Shown here: positions 25,938-34,344 of the stretch, one piece after another
Position numbering within the stretch: the first letter of the stretch is position 1
How the letters are laid out: each line of letters starts with the position of its first letter
Source of the DNA: JBBITI01 sp963735055
Lineage (GTDB): Bacteria > Chloroflexota > Dehalococcoidia > Dehalococcoidales > UBA2162
Length of the DNA stretch: 64,000 nt
Assembly: GCA_963735055.1 (NCBI GenBank)
Contig: CAVTJN010000015.1
Coordinates: forward strand, 71,667 to 135,666
Direction: 5' to 3'
The notes under the pieces: model-generated
Seen by the model: only the letters and a program-made list of their open reading frames with translations
Told to the model about the DNA's origin: nothing
Database searches by the model: none
Translations under genes and position numbers: made by a program

Positions 25938-27753
25938 GATGCGGTCACCGCGCTTTCGGAATCACCGATAGCGTGACGTGGGCACAGCTGATGACAGACA
26001 GCGCATGCCTGACCATAGCAGAGACCGGGATCGATTCGCACCTGACCTTCTTCAGACTGTATGGCCGGGCAGCCGATCAGCAGGCAGGTACCGCACTGGT
26101 TGCATTTTTCGGCATCAACGACGCTGGGAACGGAGCGCCGCTTCACGTGGGCGGCGCAGTCGCCCCGCACCACGATCACTGAAAGCTCCGGGACCTCCAG
26201 GGACTCGCGGACCGCGGTTCGCAGGTCTTTCAGATTGAAGGCATCGACCACCCGCACGTGCTTGACGCCGACACCGCGGACGATATCTTCAATCCTGACC
26301 GATCCCGTCTGCTTACCCTGCGCCGAGACGCCGGTGCCCGGGTGTTCCTGGTGTCCGGTCATGGCCGTCGTGCTGTTGTCCAGGATGAGCACCGTGATCG
26401 CCCCCTGGTTGTAAACCGCATTCACCAGCGGCGTTATGCCCGAGTGCAAGAACGTGGAATCGCCGATAACGGCCACCACCCGGTCACGACCGATGCCCGC
26501 CTTCACCATACCCAGGGCCTGTCCGATGCTGGCCCCCATGCAGGCGGTCGTATCCATCGCATTAAGCGGAGGATACGCGCCGAGGGTATAGCAGCCGATA
26601 TCGCCGGCGATGATCAGCTTCGGCTCGCGCCCCGCCTTATCCTTGGCCCCCGGCAATCTCAAACGCTGGCCAATTGAGCTCAGGACGTAGAAGATGCCCG
26701 TGTGCGGGCAGCCGGGACAGAGAAGCGGCGGACGTTTCGGCAGATTGGAGAGGTCGACCCGGGCGCGGGGCGCAACGGCGGTGATCAGTCCCGCCCGGCC
26801 CGCCCCAACCGCCACCGTATCCGGGTCAAGCTCCCCCATGCGGGGGATAAACTCCTTACCGGTAACCTTGAGACCCATCGCCTGGATGCTCTCCTGGAGA
26901 AAAGGATCGAGCTCTTCGATGACGATCAGTCTCTCGACTTTGCCGGCGAAATCCCGGATCAGGTCTTCAGGCAATGGGTAGGAAATGCCAAGCTTCAAGA
27001 ATGAGGCCTTGGGGAATACTTCCCGGGCATACTGATAGGCGATGCCGCCGGTAACAATGCCGATGGAAAGATCACCCATCTCCACGCGATTCAGTGGCGA
27101 CGTCCGCCCGTAAGCCGCCAGTTTAACCAGCCGCTCCTCGATTACGGGTGGCGAAGACGGGCGTGTACCGGCAGCATGACATACTTGGCCAGGTCATGTT
27201 TGAAGCCTGCCGGACGTCCCGGAGAAATACGCCGGCCTCGCAGATCTACGATCGACTTGGAGTGGGAGATACGCGTCGTCGTTCTCACGATGACCGGCGT
27301 GTCGAATTTCTCGCTGATCTCATAAGCGTAAGCCATGATATCGTACGCTTCCTGACTGTCGGAAGGTTCCAGGATCGGCACCTTGGCCAGCCGCCCGTAG
27401 TGACGGTTGTCCTGTTCGTTCTGGGAACTGTGGGTGCCCGGGTCATCGGCGCTGATCACCACCATTCCCCCGTCGATACCGGTGGTCGACGCGGCCATGA
27501 ACGGGTCCACCGCCACGTTCAGCCCCACCTGTTTCATGGAGACAAGAACGCGGACGCCGGCGTAGGCGGCGCCAAGCCCCACCTCCATCGCCACTTTTTC
27601 ATTGGTCGACCATTCAGCGTAGACGTCTTCAAAGCGGGCGATGGACTCGAGTATCTCTGTACTCGGGGTGCCGGGATACGCGGTGGCCACCTTCACTCCA
27701 GCGTGATAAGCGCCCCAGGCAAACGCCTCATTACCGGACAGCAGTCTCTTCAT
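25934..27753 (-). CDS. iorA: Indolepyruvate:ferredoxin oxidoreductase alpha subunit, frameshifted
   Basis: The N-terminal 200 residues (MKRLLSGNEAFAWGAYHAGVKVATAYPGTPSTEILE, pyrimidine-binding domain) and the C-terminal 400 (TPP domain with GDIGCYTLGAYPPLN and GDSTFLHSG) are in different frames. They join at a CCC run near 27146-27148 where one base is missing: HP then stop in one frame, HPVIEERL in the corrected one. The restored protein is about 606 residues, normal for IorA. It ends with two ferredoxin-like clusters, CNQCGTCLLIGCP and CYGQACAVCHQLCP. Whether the indel is real is unclear. Confidence 0.9.
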
Positions 27754-27847
27754 TTGGTTTCAAGTTAGCATCTGGGAATTGCGGGTGTCAATAGGATCCG
27801 GCGAGGCGTCGGCCATCGGGCAGGGCGTCACGGGGCAAGTCGGACGC

Positions 27848-29386
27848 CTACCGCGTAAACACGATATGCTTCTGCCAGTGTTCCGATGGCTGGGGAAAAT
27901 CGGAGCGGAAATGGGCGCCGCGGCTCTCCTCCCGAATCAACGCTGACTCGGTCATCAGCCGGGCGGCAACCACCAGATTGGTGAGTTCGTGACTGGGCCG
28001 GTCCACCGGCGGGGGGAGGATCTTCTGCCATGCGCCCAGAATATCGGCGGTCTCGCGAAGGCCATGGCCATCGCGAATTATGCCGACCTTCTCCCACAAC
28101 AACTCCTGCAGGGCCAAAATGCTGGGCGCCCCCTTCGGTTCGGAAGGGTTCCGCTCACTCAGCTTACGGTATATGTATTCCTCGCCCATGACGTCGGCCG
28201 GTGAATCCTCAGCCCCGATGGTCCGGCTCACGATCCGTCTTCCGAACACCAGTGCATCAAGCAAGGAGTTGGATGCCAGCCGGTTCGCTCCATGCACCCC
28301 GGTGCAGGCGGTCTCACCACACGCGTATAGCCCGGCAATGTTGGTCGCTCCCCAGTGGTCCGTTTTCACGCCGCCGATCATGTAGTGGGCTGCCGGAGCC
28401 ACCGGGATCATTTCCTTGGTGATGTCGATGCCCTGTTTGAGGCAGACCTGGTAGATATTGGGGAACCGCGTGGTCACCGTCCGCGCCGGCAAATGGGTCA
28501 CGTCCAGGAAGACCGTATCTGAGCCGGTCTTCTCCATCTCGTAAAGAATGCTGCGTGCCACCACGTCGCGCGGGGCCAGGTCTCCTTGCGCCGCGTAGTC
28601 GTGCATAAACGCATGGTTGTTTACGTTGCGCAGTATTCCCCCCTCACCCCGCACCGCCTCAGAAATGAGAAAGGCATTCACCCCCGGCAGACGCAGGGCA
28701 GTGGGGTGGAATTGGAAGAACTCCATATCGGCAATTTCGGCGCCTGCTCTGAAAGCCAGCGCGATACCATCGCCGGTGGCCACGTCAGGGTTGGTATTGA
28801 ACTTGAAGAGCCGGGCCGCGCCTCCGGAGGCCAGAATCAGGTATTTGCAGCCCAGTTCTTCGGCGGCGCCGGTCTTGGCGTCCATAACTTCCACGCCCCG
28901 AACGGTGTTGCCTTCAACGAGTATCTCAGTTATAAGCGAATGCTCGCGCACCCGAATGCCCGCGGCCTGGGCGCGGTTACTGAGAGTAGTCTCGATATGC
29001 TCGCCGGTGCTGTCGCCCCCGGCGTGAAGGACTCGGGGCACGCTGTGGGCGGCCTCGCGGGCCAGAGCGATCTCACCCTCCAGGGTGTCAAACGGCACCC
29101 CGAGAGCGACCAATTCGATGATGCGGTCGGGAGCTTCGGTAACCAGAATCCGAACCGACTCGTCGTCACTAAGACCCGCCCCGGCGGCGATCGTGTCCCG
29201 GAAATGGAGTTCCGGCGAGTCATTAGTGCCGATAGCCGCCGCAATCCCGCCCTGGGCGAAACGCGTATTGCATTCGTCAATGCCACCCTTGGTGATAGTC
29301 AGGACAGTCCCGTGCTCCCTGGCCAGCAGCGCGGTGTAAAGCCCGGCGATGCCTGACCCGATGATGATATAGTCGTATTGCTTCAT
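27848..29386 (-). CDS. nadB: L-aspartate oxidase
   Basis: A 512-residue flavoprotein. GSGIAGLYTALLARE is the FAD dinucleotide fold, TRFAQGGIAAAIG and the HAGGDSTGEHIE segment follow, and the CTGVHGANRLASNSLLDALVFG block distinguishes NadB from succinate dehydrogenase or fumarate reductase flavoproteins. It oxidises aspartate to iminoaspartate for NAD synthesis, using oxygen or fumarate. The start at 29386 has GAGGACG upstream; a frame from 29446 overlaps the fumarase gene and looks non-coding. nadA and nadC are not adjacent. It follows the fumarase gene by 23 bases, and fumarate is the electron acceptor NadB uses anaerobically. Confidence 0.93.
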   Translation of the reverse strand: MKQYDYIIIGSGIAGLYTALLAREHGTVLTITKGGIDECNTRFAQGGIAAAIGTNDSPELHFRDTIAAGAGLSDDESVRILVTEAPDRIIELVALGVPFDTLEGEIALAREAAHSVPRVLHAGGDSTGEHIETTLSNRAQAAGIRVREHSLITEILVEGNTVRGVEVMDAKTGAAEELGCKYLILASGGAARLFKFNTNPDVATGDGIALAFRAGAEIADMEFFQFHPTALRLPGVNAFLISEAVRGEGGILRNVNNHAFMHDYAAQGDLAPRDVVARSILYEMEKTGSDTVFLDVTHLPARTVTTRFPNIYQVCLKQGIDITKEMIPVAPAAHYMIGGVKTDHWGATNIAGLYACGETACTGVHGANRLASNSLLDALVFGRRIVSRTIGAEDSPADVMGEEYIYRKLSERNPSEPKGAPSILALQELLWEKVGIIRDGHGLRETADILGAWQKILPPPVDRPSHELTNLVVAARLMTESALIREESRGAHFRSDFPQPSEHWQKHIVFTR

Positions 29387-29409
29387 CGACGTCCTCAACG
29401 GCAGACGGC

Positions 29410-30255
29410 CTAGAGCACCGCCTCTCGATGCCGTGCACTGTGACACTGCAGATTGACGGCAACGGGCAGGCTGGCGATGTGCGCCGGAAAGACCTCGGCG
29501 TGGACGGCCAGCGCCGTCACCGTCCCCCCGTATCCCATGGCGCCGATACCCAACTGGTTAACCCGTTGCAGGATTTCTGCCTCCAGCAAGGCCACCTCGG
29601 CATCAGGACCGGGCTTGCCAACTTCCCGCAGCAGCGCCCGCTTCGCGAGCATCAGGGCGTGCTCGGCAGACCCCCCCACCCCCACGCCCACGATCACCGG
29701 GGGGCACGGGTTGCTCCCTGCCTCTTCCACCGTCTTCACCGCGAAATCGATCACGCCCTGCCGCCCCTCAGCCGGTGTCAGCATCTTCAGCCGTGTCATA
29801 TTCTCGGCGCCTCCCCCTTTGGGCATGGCAACAATCTTCAGACTGTCACCGGGGACGATCTCGGTATGAATGACGGCCGGCGTATTGTCGCCCGTATTTG
29901 CCCTGGCCGTATAGGGCCGGGCCACCATCGATTTACGCAGGTAACCGTCGGCGTAGCCCCGGCGGACACCTTCATTCACCGCGTCGTAGAGGTTCCCTCC
30001 GGTTACGTGAACCTCCTGCCCCAACTCCAGAAACACCACGGCCACTCCAGTGTCCTGGCACAACGGCGTTCGTTCGCTCCGGGCAACCTCCGCGTTTTCC
30101 ATGATGCGACCCAGTGTATCGGCGGCGACCACCGACTGTTCGGCGGCCCTGGCCTTGGTGATGGCCCGGGCAACATCATCAGGCAGATAGAGACAGGCGT
30201 CCTGAAACAGGCGCGAGACGGTGTCGGCAATCAACTGGCACTTTATTTCGCGCAT
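29410..30255 (-). CDS. Class I fumarate hydratase alpha subunit
   Basis: A 281-residue protein matching the N-terminal [4Fe-4S] domain of class I fumarases in two-subunit form. The three cluster cysteines are Cys66 (TPLCQDTG), Cys184 (GSNPCPP) and Cys271 (NLQCHSARH), all present. The MPKGGGAENMTRL segment is also conserved. The beta subunit that completes the active site is not beside it or elsewhere in the window, so it must be encoded elsewhere. In the run it lies 35 bases after the LUD protein and before nadB. Confidence 0.9.
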   Translation of the reverse strand: MREIKCQLIADTVSRLFQDACLYLPDDVARAITKARAAEQSVVAADTLGRIMENAEVARSERTPLCQDTGVAVVFLELGQEVHVTGGNLYDAVNEGVRRGYADGYLRKSMVARPYTARANTGDNTPAVIHTEIVPGDSLKIVAMPKGGGAENMTRLKMLTPAEGRQGVIDFAVKTVEEAGSNPCPPVIVGVGVGGSAEHALMLAKRALLREVGKPGPDAEVALLEAEILQRVNQLGIGAMGYGGTVTALAVHAEVFPAHIASLPVAVNLQCHSARHREAVL

Positions 30256-30290
30256 CCATTGCCTCTCAAGCGACCGCCTGAAGCCGGCGG

Positions 30291-31481
30291 CTAACCTTCA
30301 ATCAGCGACCTTCTCAGTTCTACGCACATTGACGGCGTGTCAATCTGCATCGGACATCTCTCTTTGCACCGCCCGCAGGTAAGGCACGTATAAGCCATTG
30401 CGGCCGCCTTTTCGGGCTTTCCGGATATCTTCCCCGCCCAGACCATGCCGCAGCCGGCGAAGTACTTGTCCCCGAAGTGGCCGGCGGTGACGGCAAACAC
30501 CGGACACTCGTAGAGACAGCCCCCGCACCGGAGACAATAGAGCGCCTGCCGTAACAACGGGTCCTTGGCAAGCTCGGTCCGCCCGTCATCCAGGAAAATC
30601 ACGTGCAGTTCTGCCGGGCCGTGAGCCCCATAGGTGGTCACTTTTTCGATGTCGCCGGTCTTGCTCGGCCCCGATATCAGGCTCACGTAGGTCGGGACGG
30701 TATAGTTGGCATATCGCCAGGTCACTTCGGCCACCTTATAAGCATCGCCCAGTGTGGGTACCAGTTTTTCCATTCCGACGACGGCGATATGGACCGACGG
30801 CGCGCTGGTGGCGAGCCGGATGTTGCCTTCGTTCTCAATCAGGAAAAGCGTTCCCGTGTCCGCGGCGACTACATTAGACCCGGTAATGCCGATCTGCGCC
30901 TCAAAGAACTTTTCGCGGAGCAGCTTCTTGGCCGTGGCCACCATCCGGCTGATATCATCCGGCGGCAGATCCTCACCCGTGATCTTGGAGAACAGTTCGG
31001 CGACGTCTTCTTTGGGAACGTGGACCGCCGGCGCCAGAATGTGCATCGGTCTGGAGTTGAGCTTCTGAATGATAAACTCCCCGAGGTCTGTCTCAAAGAC
31101 CTCGTTGCCCCGGTGCTCCAGGTGTTCCCGCAACTCAATCTCGTCGCAGGTCATGCTCTTGCCCTTGACGATCAACTTACCTGTGCCGACCAGCTTATCG
31201 ACTATGGCGAGGGCCTCGGCCGCGGTCTTCGCGATATAGGCTTTGCCCTTGTTGTACTCGATCGACTCGCAGGCCTGCTGGGCCAACTTGTCCATGTTGC
31301 CGATGGCCTGCGCCTTTATCTCCTGCACTTCCTCGGCCAACTTGATCGTATGCGGAAAACGCTTCATGGCTTCGTTGACATTTCCCCGGTAGCTCTTGAT
31401 GGCCCGCGTCAAAGCCACCCGGATGCGATCGCTGTGCGCCGCGTCCATAACCTCTTTCTTGTATTCGCTGAAGACTGACAT
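30291..31481 (-). CDS. LutB-like LUD-domain 4Fe-4S protein
   Basis: The start MSVFSEYKKEV at 31481 follows the CCG gene by 4 bases; a frame from 31535 would overlap it. About 396 residues: an N-terminal LUD domain with GITGSNVVAADTGTLFLIENEGNIRL (the phosphate/substrate loop) and a C-terminal dicluster ferredoxin, CLRCGGCLYECP and CLTCGRCKERCP. The architecture matches LutB, the Fe-S subunit of the lactate oxidation complex LutABC, and related quinone-independent electron carriers. With the CCG protein it likely forms an electron-transfer complex. Lactate itself is not shown, since LutC and a lactate permease are absent. Confidence 0.88.
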   Translation of the reverse strand: MSVFSEYKKEVMDAAHSDRIRVALTRAIKSYRGNVNEAMKRFPHTIKLAEEVQEIKAQAIGNMDKLAQQACESIEYNKGKAYIAKTAAEALAIVDKLVGTGKLIVKGKSMTCDEIELREHLEHRGNEVFETDLGEFIIQKLNSRPMHILAPAVHVPKEDVAELFSKITGEDLPPDDISRMVATAKKLLREKFFEAQIGITGSNVVAADTGTLFLIENEGNIRLATSAPSVHIAVVGMEKLVPTLGDAYKVAEVTWRYANYTVPTYVSLISGPSKTGDIEKVTTYGAHGPAELHVIFLDDGRTELAKDPLLRQALYCLRCGGCLYECPVFAVTAGHFGDKYFAGCGMVWAGKISGKPEKAAAMAYTCLTCGRCKERCPMQIDTPSMCVELRRSLIEG

Positions 31482-31485
31482 GCCG

Positions 31486-32490
31486 CTACACCCCCATCGC
31501 CCTGGCCACGACCTGCGCCAGGTCGAGGACCTCAACCTGGTCCGCCTTTAGTTCTTTCAACCCGGTCTTCAGTTGCATGATGCAGCCCGGACACTGCGTG
31601 ACGATCGTGTCGGCGCCCGTTTCCAGCAGTTCTCGGGCCCGGTTCACCGCCAGTATCTGACTCATCTCGGGGAAGACCGCCTCAAATCCACCACCACCCC
31701 CGCAGCAGGTGGCGTAATCACCTTTGGTCCATGCCGGCTCCACCAGTTCGACGCCCTGGATTGCCCTCAATATGCGGCGGGGTTCTTCAACAATGCCCAG
31801 ATAACGCACCAGCTGGCAAGGGTCATGATAGGCGATCTTGACCGCCTTCGGGTAACGCAAAGACAGCGATGGCAGTTTCTCCGCCACCACCTGCGTAAAA
31901 TGCTTCACCTCGATGTCAAACTCGTCCACCACCTTGCTGACCAGCTCGCGCAGCGAGAAGGTGCACGACGGAACTATGCCGACAATCTGCCGGACATTCC
32001 GGGCTTTCAATTGGCGGCACACTTCCTGAGCATGCGTCTTGAACTCTTCGTGAAGTCCAATGTAGTAAAGCAGCCCGCCGCAGCACGGCTCATCTTCTCC
32101 GAGGTACCCGAAACTGAAACCCAGCTTCCTGAGCACCTTGACGGCATCCCGAAGGACTTCGGCGTCGTCAGCACCCCCCTTGGACATCACCCGGCGGTAG
32201 ATGCCGGCAGGGTCGATGCCGATCTTCTTCGGCAGGCTCGCCAGCCCCATCGCCATATCGGAGACGCCGCTCTTGTCCATGCGCCTGCTGAGCGACATCA
32301 GCGACTCCAGTTCGCTGGCGTACTGGTAGCCGCAGCCGGCGAAGAAGATGATTTCCGCTTCGGACGGCAGATCAAGACCCTTGGCCCACTTGCTGCCCTC
32401 GCCTTTTCTTGCGCCAAGCAGATTGTGCTTCGTCGTGATATTGTCAGCCAGATAGGAGAGCCCCGGCGGCATCAAGTTCCTGTTTCCCAT
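31486..32490 (-). CDS. CCG-domain (heterodisulfide-reductase-like) Fe-S protein
   Basis: A 334-residue LutA/GlpC/HdrB-like protein. It has two CCG motifs: DEPCCGG near residue 137 and, in the second half, HDPCQLVRY...ATCCGGGGGFE, plus TQCPGC near the end. CCG domains bind special [4Fe-4S] clusters in disulfide or quinone oxidoreductases. A GTG at 32496 is two codons upstream; the ATG at 32490 is used here. First gene of the run that continues through the LUD protein, fumarase alpha and nadB, behind the promoter at 32582-32610. Confidence 0.88.
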   Translation of the reverse strand: MGNRNLMPPGLSYLADNITTKHNLLGARKGEGSKWAKGLDLPSEAEIIFFAGCGYQYASELESLMSLSRRMDKSGVSDMAMGLASLPKKIGIDPAGIYRRVMSKGGADDAEVLRDAVKVLRKLGFSFGYLGEDEPCCGGLLYYIGLHEEFKTHAQEVCRQLKARNVRQIVGIVPSCTFSLRELVSKVVDEFDIEVKHFTQVVAEKLPSLSLRYPKAVKIAYHDPCQLVRYLGIVEEPRRILRAIQGVELVEPAWTKGDYATCCGGGGGFEAVFPEMSQILAVNRARELLETGADTIVTQCPGCIMQLKTGLKELKADQVEVLDLAQVVARAMGV

Positions 32491-32581
32491 AGTCACCCCA
32501 AAACCATCAATGATGAACTAAAACTGCCGGGCCCCGGCGGGGGATTCCTGACTGGTCTCAAGAACCGTCCATCCCAGATAC

Positions 32582-32610
32582 AGTCTAGCCAAGGGGGGCA
32601 GGTATGTCAA
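32582..32610 (-). promoter_or_regulatory. Sigma-70-like promoter of the CCG/LUD/fumarase/nadB run
   Basis: On the minus strand TTGACA (32605-32610) and TAGACT (32582-32587) stand 17 bases apart. Transcription would start near 32575, about 85 bases before the CCG gene. Confidence 0.65.
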
Positions 32611-32637
32611 AAAACCATCCGGACCAACCGACGAGCC

Positions 32638-33744
32638 CTACAAGTGCCGGAACACGCGCCACGGCTTCTGTTCACCGCCCGGGCCGATCAGGTATGGACG
32701 GATCATGATCATGTTGCTGTCATCCACGACCTTCAGAATGTCGTCGTCCGGTTTGAGACCGCCCGTAGTGAGGAGCTTGCGCGTCGGCTGCACCACCGTT
32801 GCCACGCCCTTTGCATGGAGAATATCGATCGCCGTACGGTCGAAGATGAACGAGTCGGTAGCCGCGGCCGAGCCGTTGAGGGATACCTTGAATTCGTCCG
32901 CCCGCTCGATGGCGAATTTCGCCGAGTCCTCCCGGTTAGGTTGCCCCCCGCACTGGCACAGAAGCACCGCGTCCTTACAGAACGCAAACGAATTCGACTG
33001 GATGGCTTTGGCGCCCACCCAGGCAAGATGCGCGTCGTTCATCTCAACCTCGGTCGGTTTCCGCCTCGACATGACTTCCATACCGTATTTCGTATTGAAA
33101 AAGGAGGCTTTGTCGACTTCGGTGATGACGGGCTTACCGCCAACTGTCCACTTCATGTTGTACCCGGACACGCCTGCCCAAATCTTGTCCCAGGTATCGA
33201 TGGCGGACACGTCGACGATCCGCAGGTTCTTCATCACGTCGCCAAGCGCTTCGGCGCAGCCTTCTTCAAATCCCGGGGCCGCCAGCACGTCAAGAACAAA
33301 CTTCTCTCTGCGGTTCTTGTCCACCAGGAAATCGGTGGTGGCGCGGGTGAGTCTGGAAGAGGTGGCCATGACGCCGCCGAACGGCGATTTCGTGTCGGTG
33401 GCAATAGCGGCGATCAGTGCGCCCACCTGCGTTTCGCGCGACGCGTACACCGCCGGGTTGGTGTGCTTGTTGATCACCACCGCTTCGCGCCTGTTGTCGT
33501 GAAGCAGGGCCATCGTCTCACTGATTTCGACCGCTACGGCATAACCCAGCAGGTCAATATGGTTGGTGAACCCCATCCCCCGCCCCTCGATGGCCTCCCG
33601 GTACGAATCGCCGGGCTCCCCCACGAAACCGGCCTGGTGGGGGTTGTCTCCGCTTCGCAGCGGGCTGAGGGCGTACTTGACCTGAGTCCTGCTGCCATCA
33701 TCGAATGTAAGCTCAATTCTCATCTCTTTGGGGGTTGGTGACAT
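32638..33744 (-). CDS. Stand-alone AICAR transformylase-like protein (PurH C-terminal domain)
   Basis: The start at 33744 has GAGGAGG 6 bases upstream. The 368-residue product matches the AICAR formyltransferase half of PurH in order: LRSGDNPHQ, the catalytic Lys-His pair in INKHTNP (Lys93, His94), SPFGGVMATSSRLT, SNSFAFCKDAVLLCQCGGQPNREDSAKFAIERA, DSFIFDRTAIDILHAKGVATVVQP, and a C-terminal FRHL. The N-terminal IMP cyclohydrolase domain is absent. It would add a formyl group to AICAR in purine synthesis. Several consensus glycines and polar residues are changed, so the activity is not certain. purA lies 0.6 kb downstream. Confidence 0.82.
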   Translation of the reverse strand: MSPTPKEMRIELTFDDGSRTQVKYALSPLRSGDNPHQAGFVGEPGDSYREAIEGRGMGFTNHIDLLGYAVAVEISETMALLHDNRREAVVINKHTNPAVYASRETQVGALIAAIATDTKSPFGGVMATSSRLTRATTDFLVDKNRREKFVLDVLAAPGFEEGCAEALGDVMKNLRIVDVSAIDTWDKIWAGVSGYNMKWTVGGKPVITEVDKASFFNTKYGMEVMSRRKPTEVEMNDAHLAWVGAKAIQSNSFAFCKDAVLLCQCGGQPNREDSAKFAIERADEFKVSLNGSAAATDSFIFDRTAIDILHAKGVATVVQPTRKLLTTGGLKPDDDILKVVDDSNMIMIRPYLIGPGGEQKPWRVFRHL

Positions 33745-33867
33745 TGTTTCCTCCTCAATACCCGGCAGCCGGTCGTTCAGACACCCGGCTGATCGGCTAC
33801 TATTTCACGTTCGGAAATTGCCTGCTTTGTAGTTCTCCGCGGCCCGGTACCCAGATTTCCGACGCAA

Positions 33868-34323
33868 CTACAGACTCATCCTGAATCCCTGGGCGGAAGC
33901 CTCGAACCCCAGCGCCCGGTAGAAGCGGTGGGCCTCCTGGCGGCGGTTGTCACTGCTGAGTCCGATACGGTAACAGCCCGACTCCTTCGCCCGGCCGATG
34001 GCGTATTCCATGAGAAGCTTGCCGATACCGTTCCGGCGGCGGCCGCCGTCAACGATGACGTTTTCGACCAGTGCCCAGGGCAACCCGCGGTGCGACAGGT
34101 TTGGGACGACGAGCAGGACGAGCGATCCCAGGACCGTCCCTTCATCCTCGGCCACCACCAATTCAAGTCCCGGCACTGACATCATCCGGGCGAACACCCG
34201 ACGGTAATCGTCGTGCGTCGGGACGAGCCCGGACTCGGCCGGAGAAGAACTGATGACCAGTTGGGCATAGAGTTCCAGGAGCCGGGGAATGTCAGACTGT
34301 CTCCCCTGCCGGACTACCGCCAT
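33868..34323 (-). CDS. GNAT N-acetyltransferase
   Basis: A 151-residue single GNAT domain: beta-rich VRQGRQSDIPRLLELYAQL at the start, ENVIVDGGRRRNGIGKLLMEYAIG as the acetyl-CoA pyrophosphate loop (Q/R-x-x-G-x-G/A), and RIGLSSDNRRQEAHRFYRALGFE at the end. The HRFYRALGF block is the usual end of the fold. ATG at 34323 has a TTG directly before it as the alternative. Substrate unknown. It is 21 bases before purA's stop and likely cotranscribed. Confidence 0.9.
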   Translation of the reverse strand: MAVVRQGRQSDIPRLLELYAQLVISSSPAESGLVPTHDDYRRVFARMMSVPGLELVVAEDEGTVLGSLVLLVVPNLSHRGLPWALVENVIVDGGRRRNGIGKLLMEYAIGRAKESGCYRIGLSSDNRRQEAHRFYRALGFEASAQGFRMSL

Positions 34324-34344
34324 CAATCGTAACCGCCTGCCGCT

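Noticed and set aside
20985..27152. Programmed ribosomal frameshifting in livH, the ligase or iorA
   Set aside because: The sites have no slippery heptamer, and these families are not known for recoding. Sequence error or mutation is simpler.
27848..29386. Succinate dehydrogenase/fumarate reductase flavoprotein
   Set aside because: The CTGVHGANRLASNSLL block and lack of SdhB-type neighbours favour L-aspartate oxidase.
31573..33741. Plus-strand open frame of 722 codons
   Set aside because: It runs antisense across the CCG gene and the AICAR transformylase gene, both well supported. Long antisense frames are expected at high GC.
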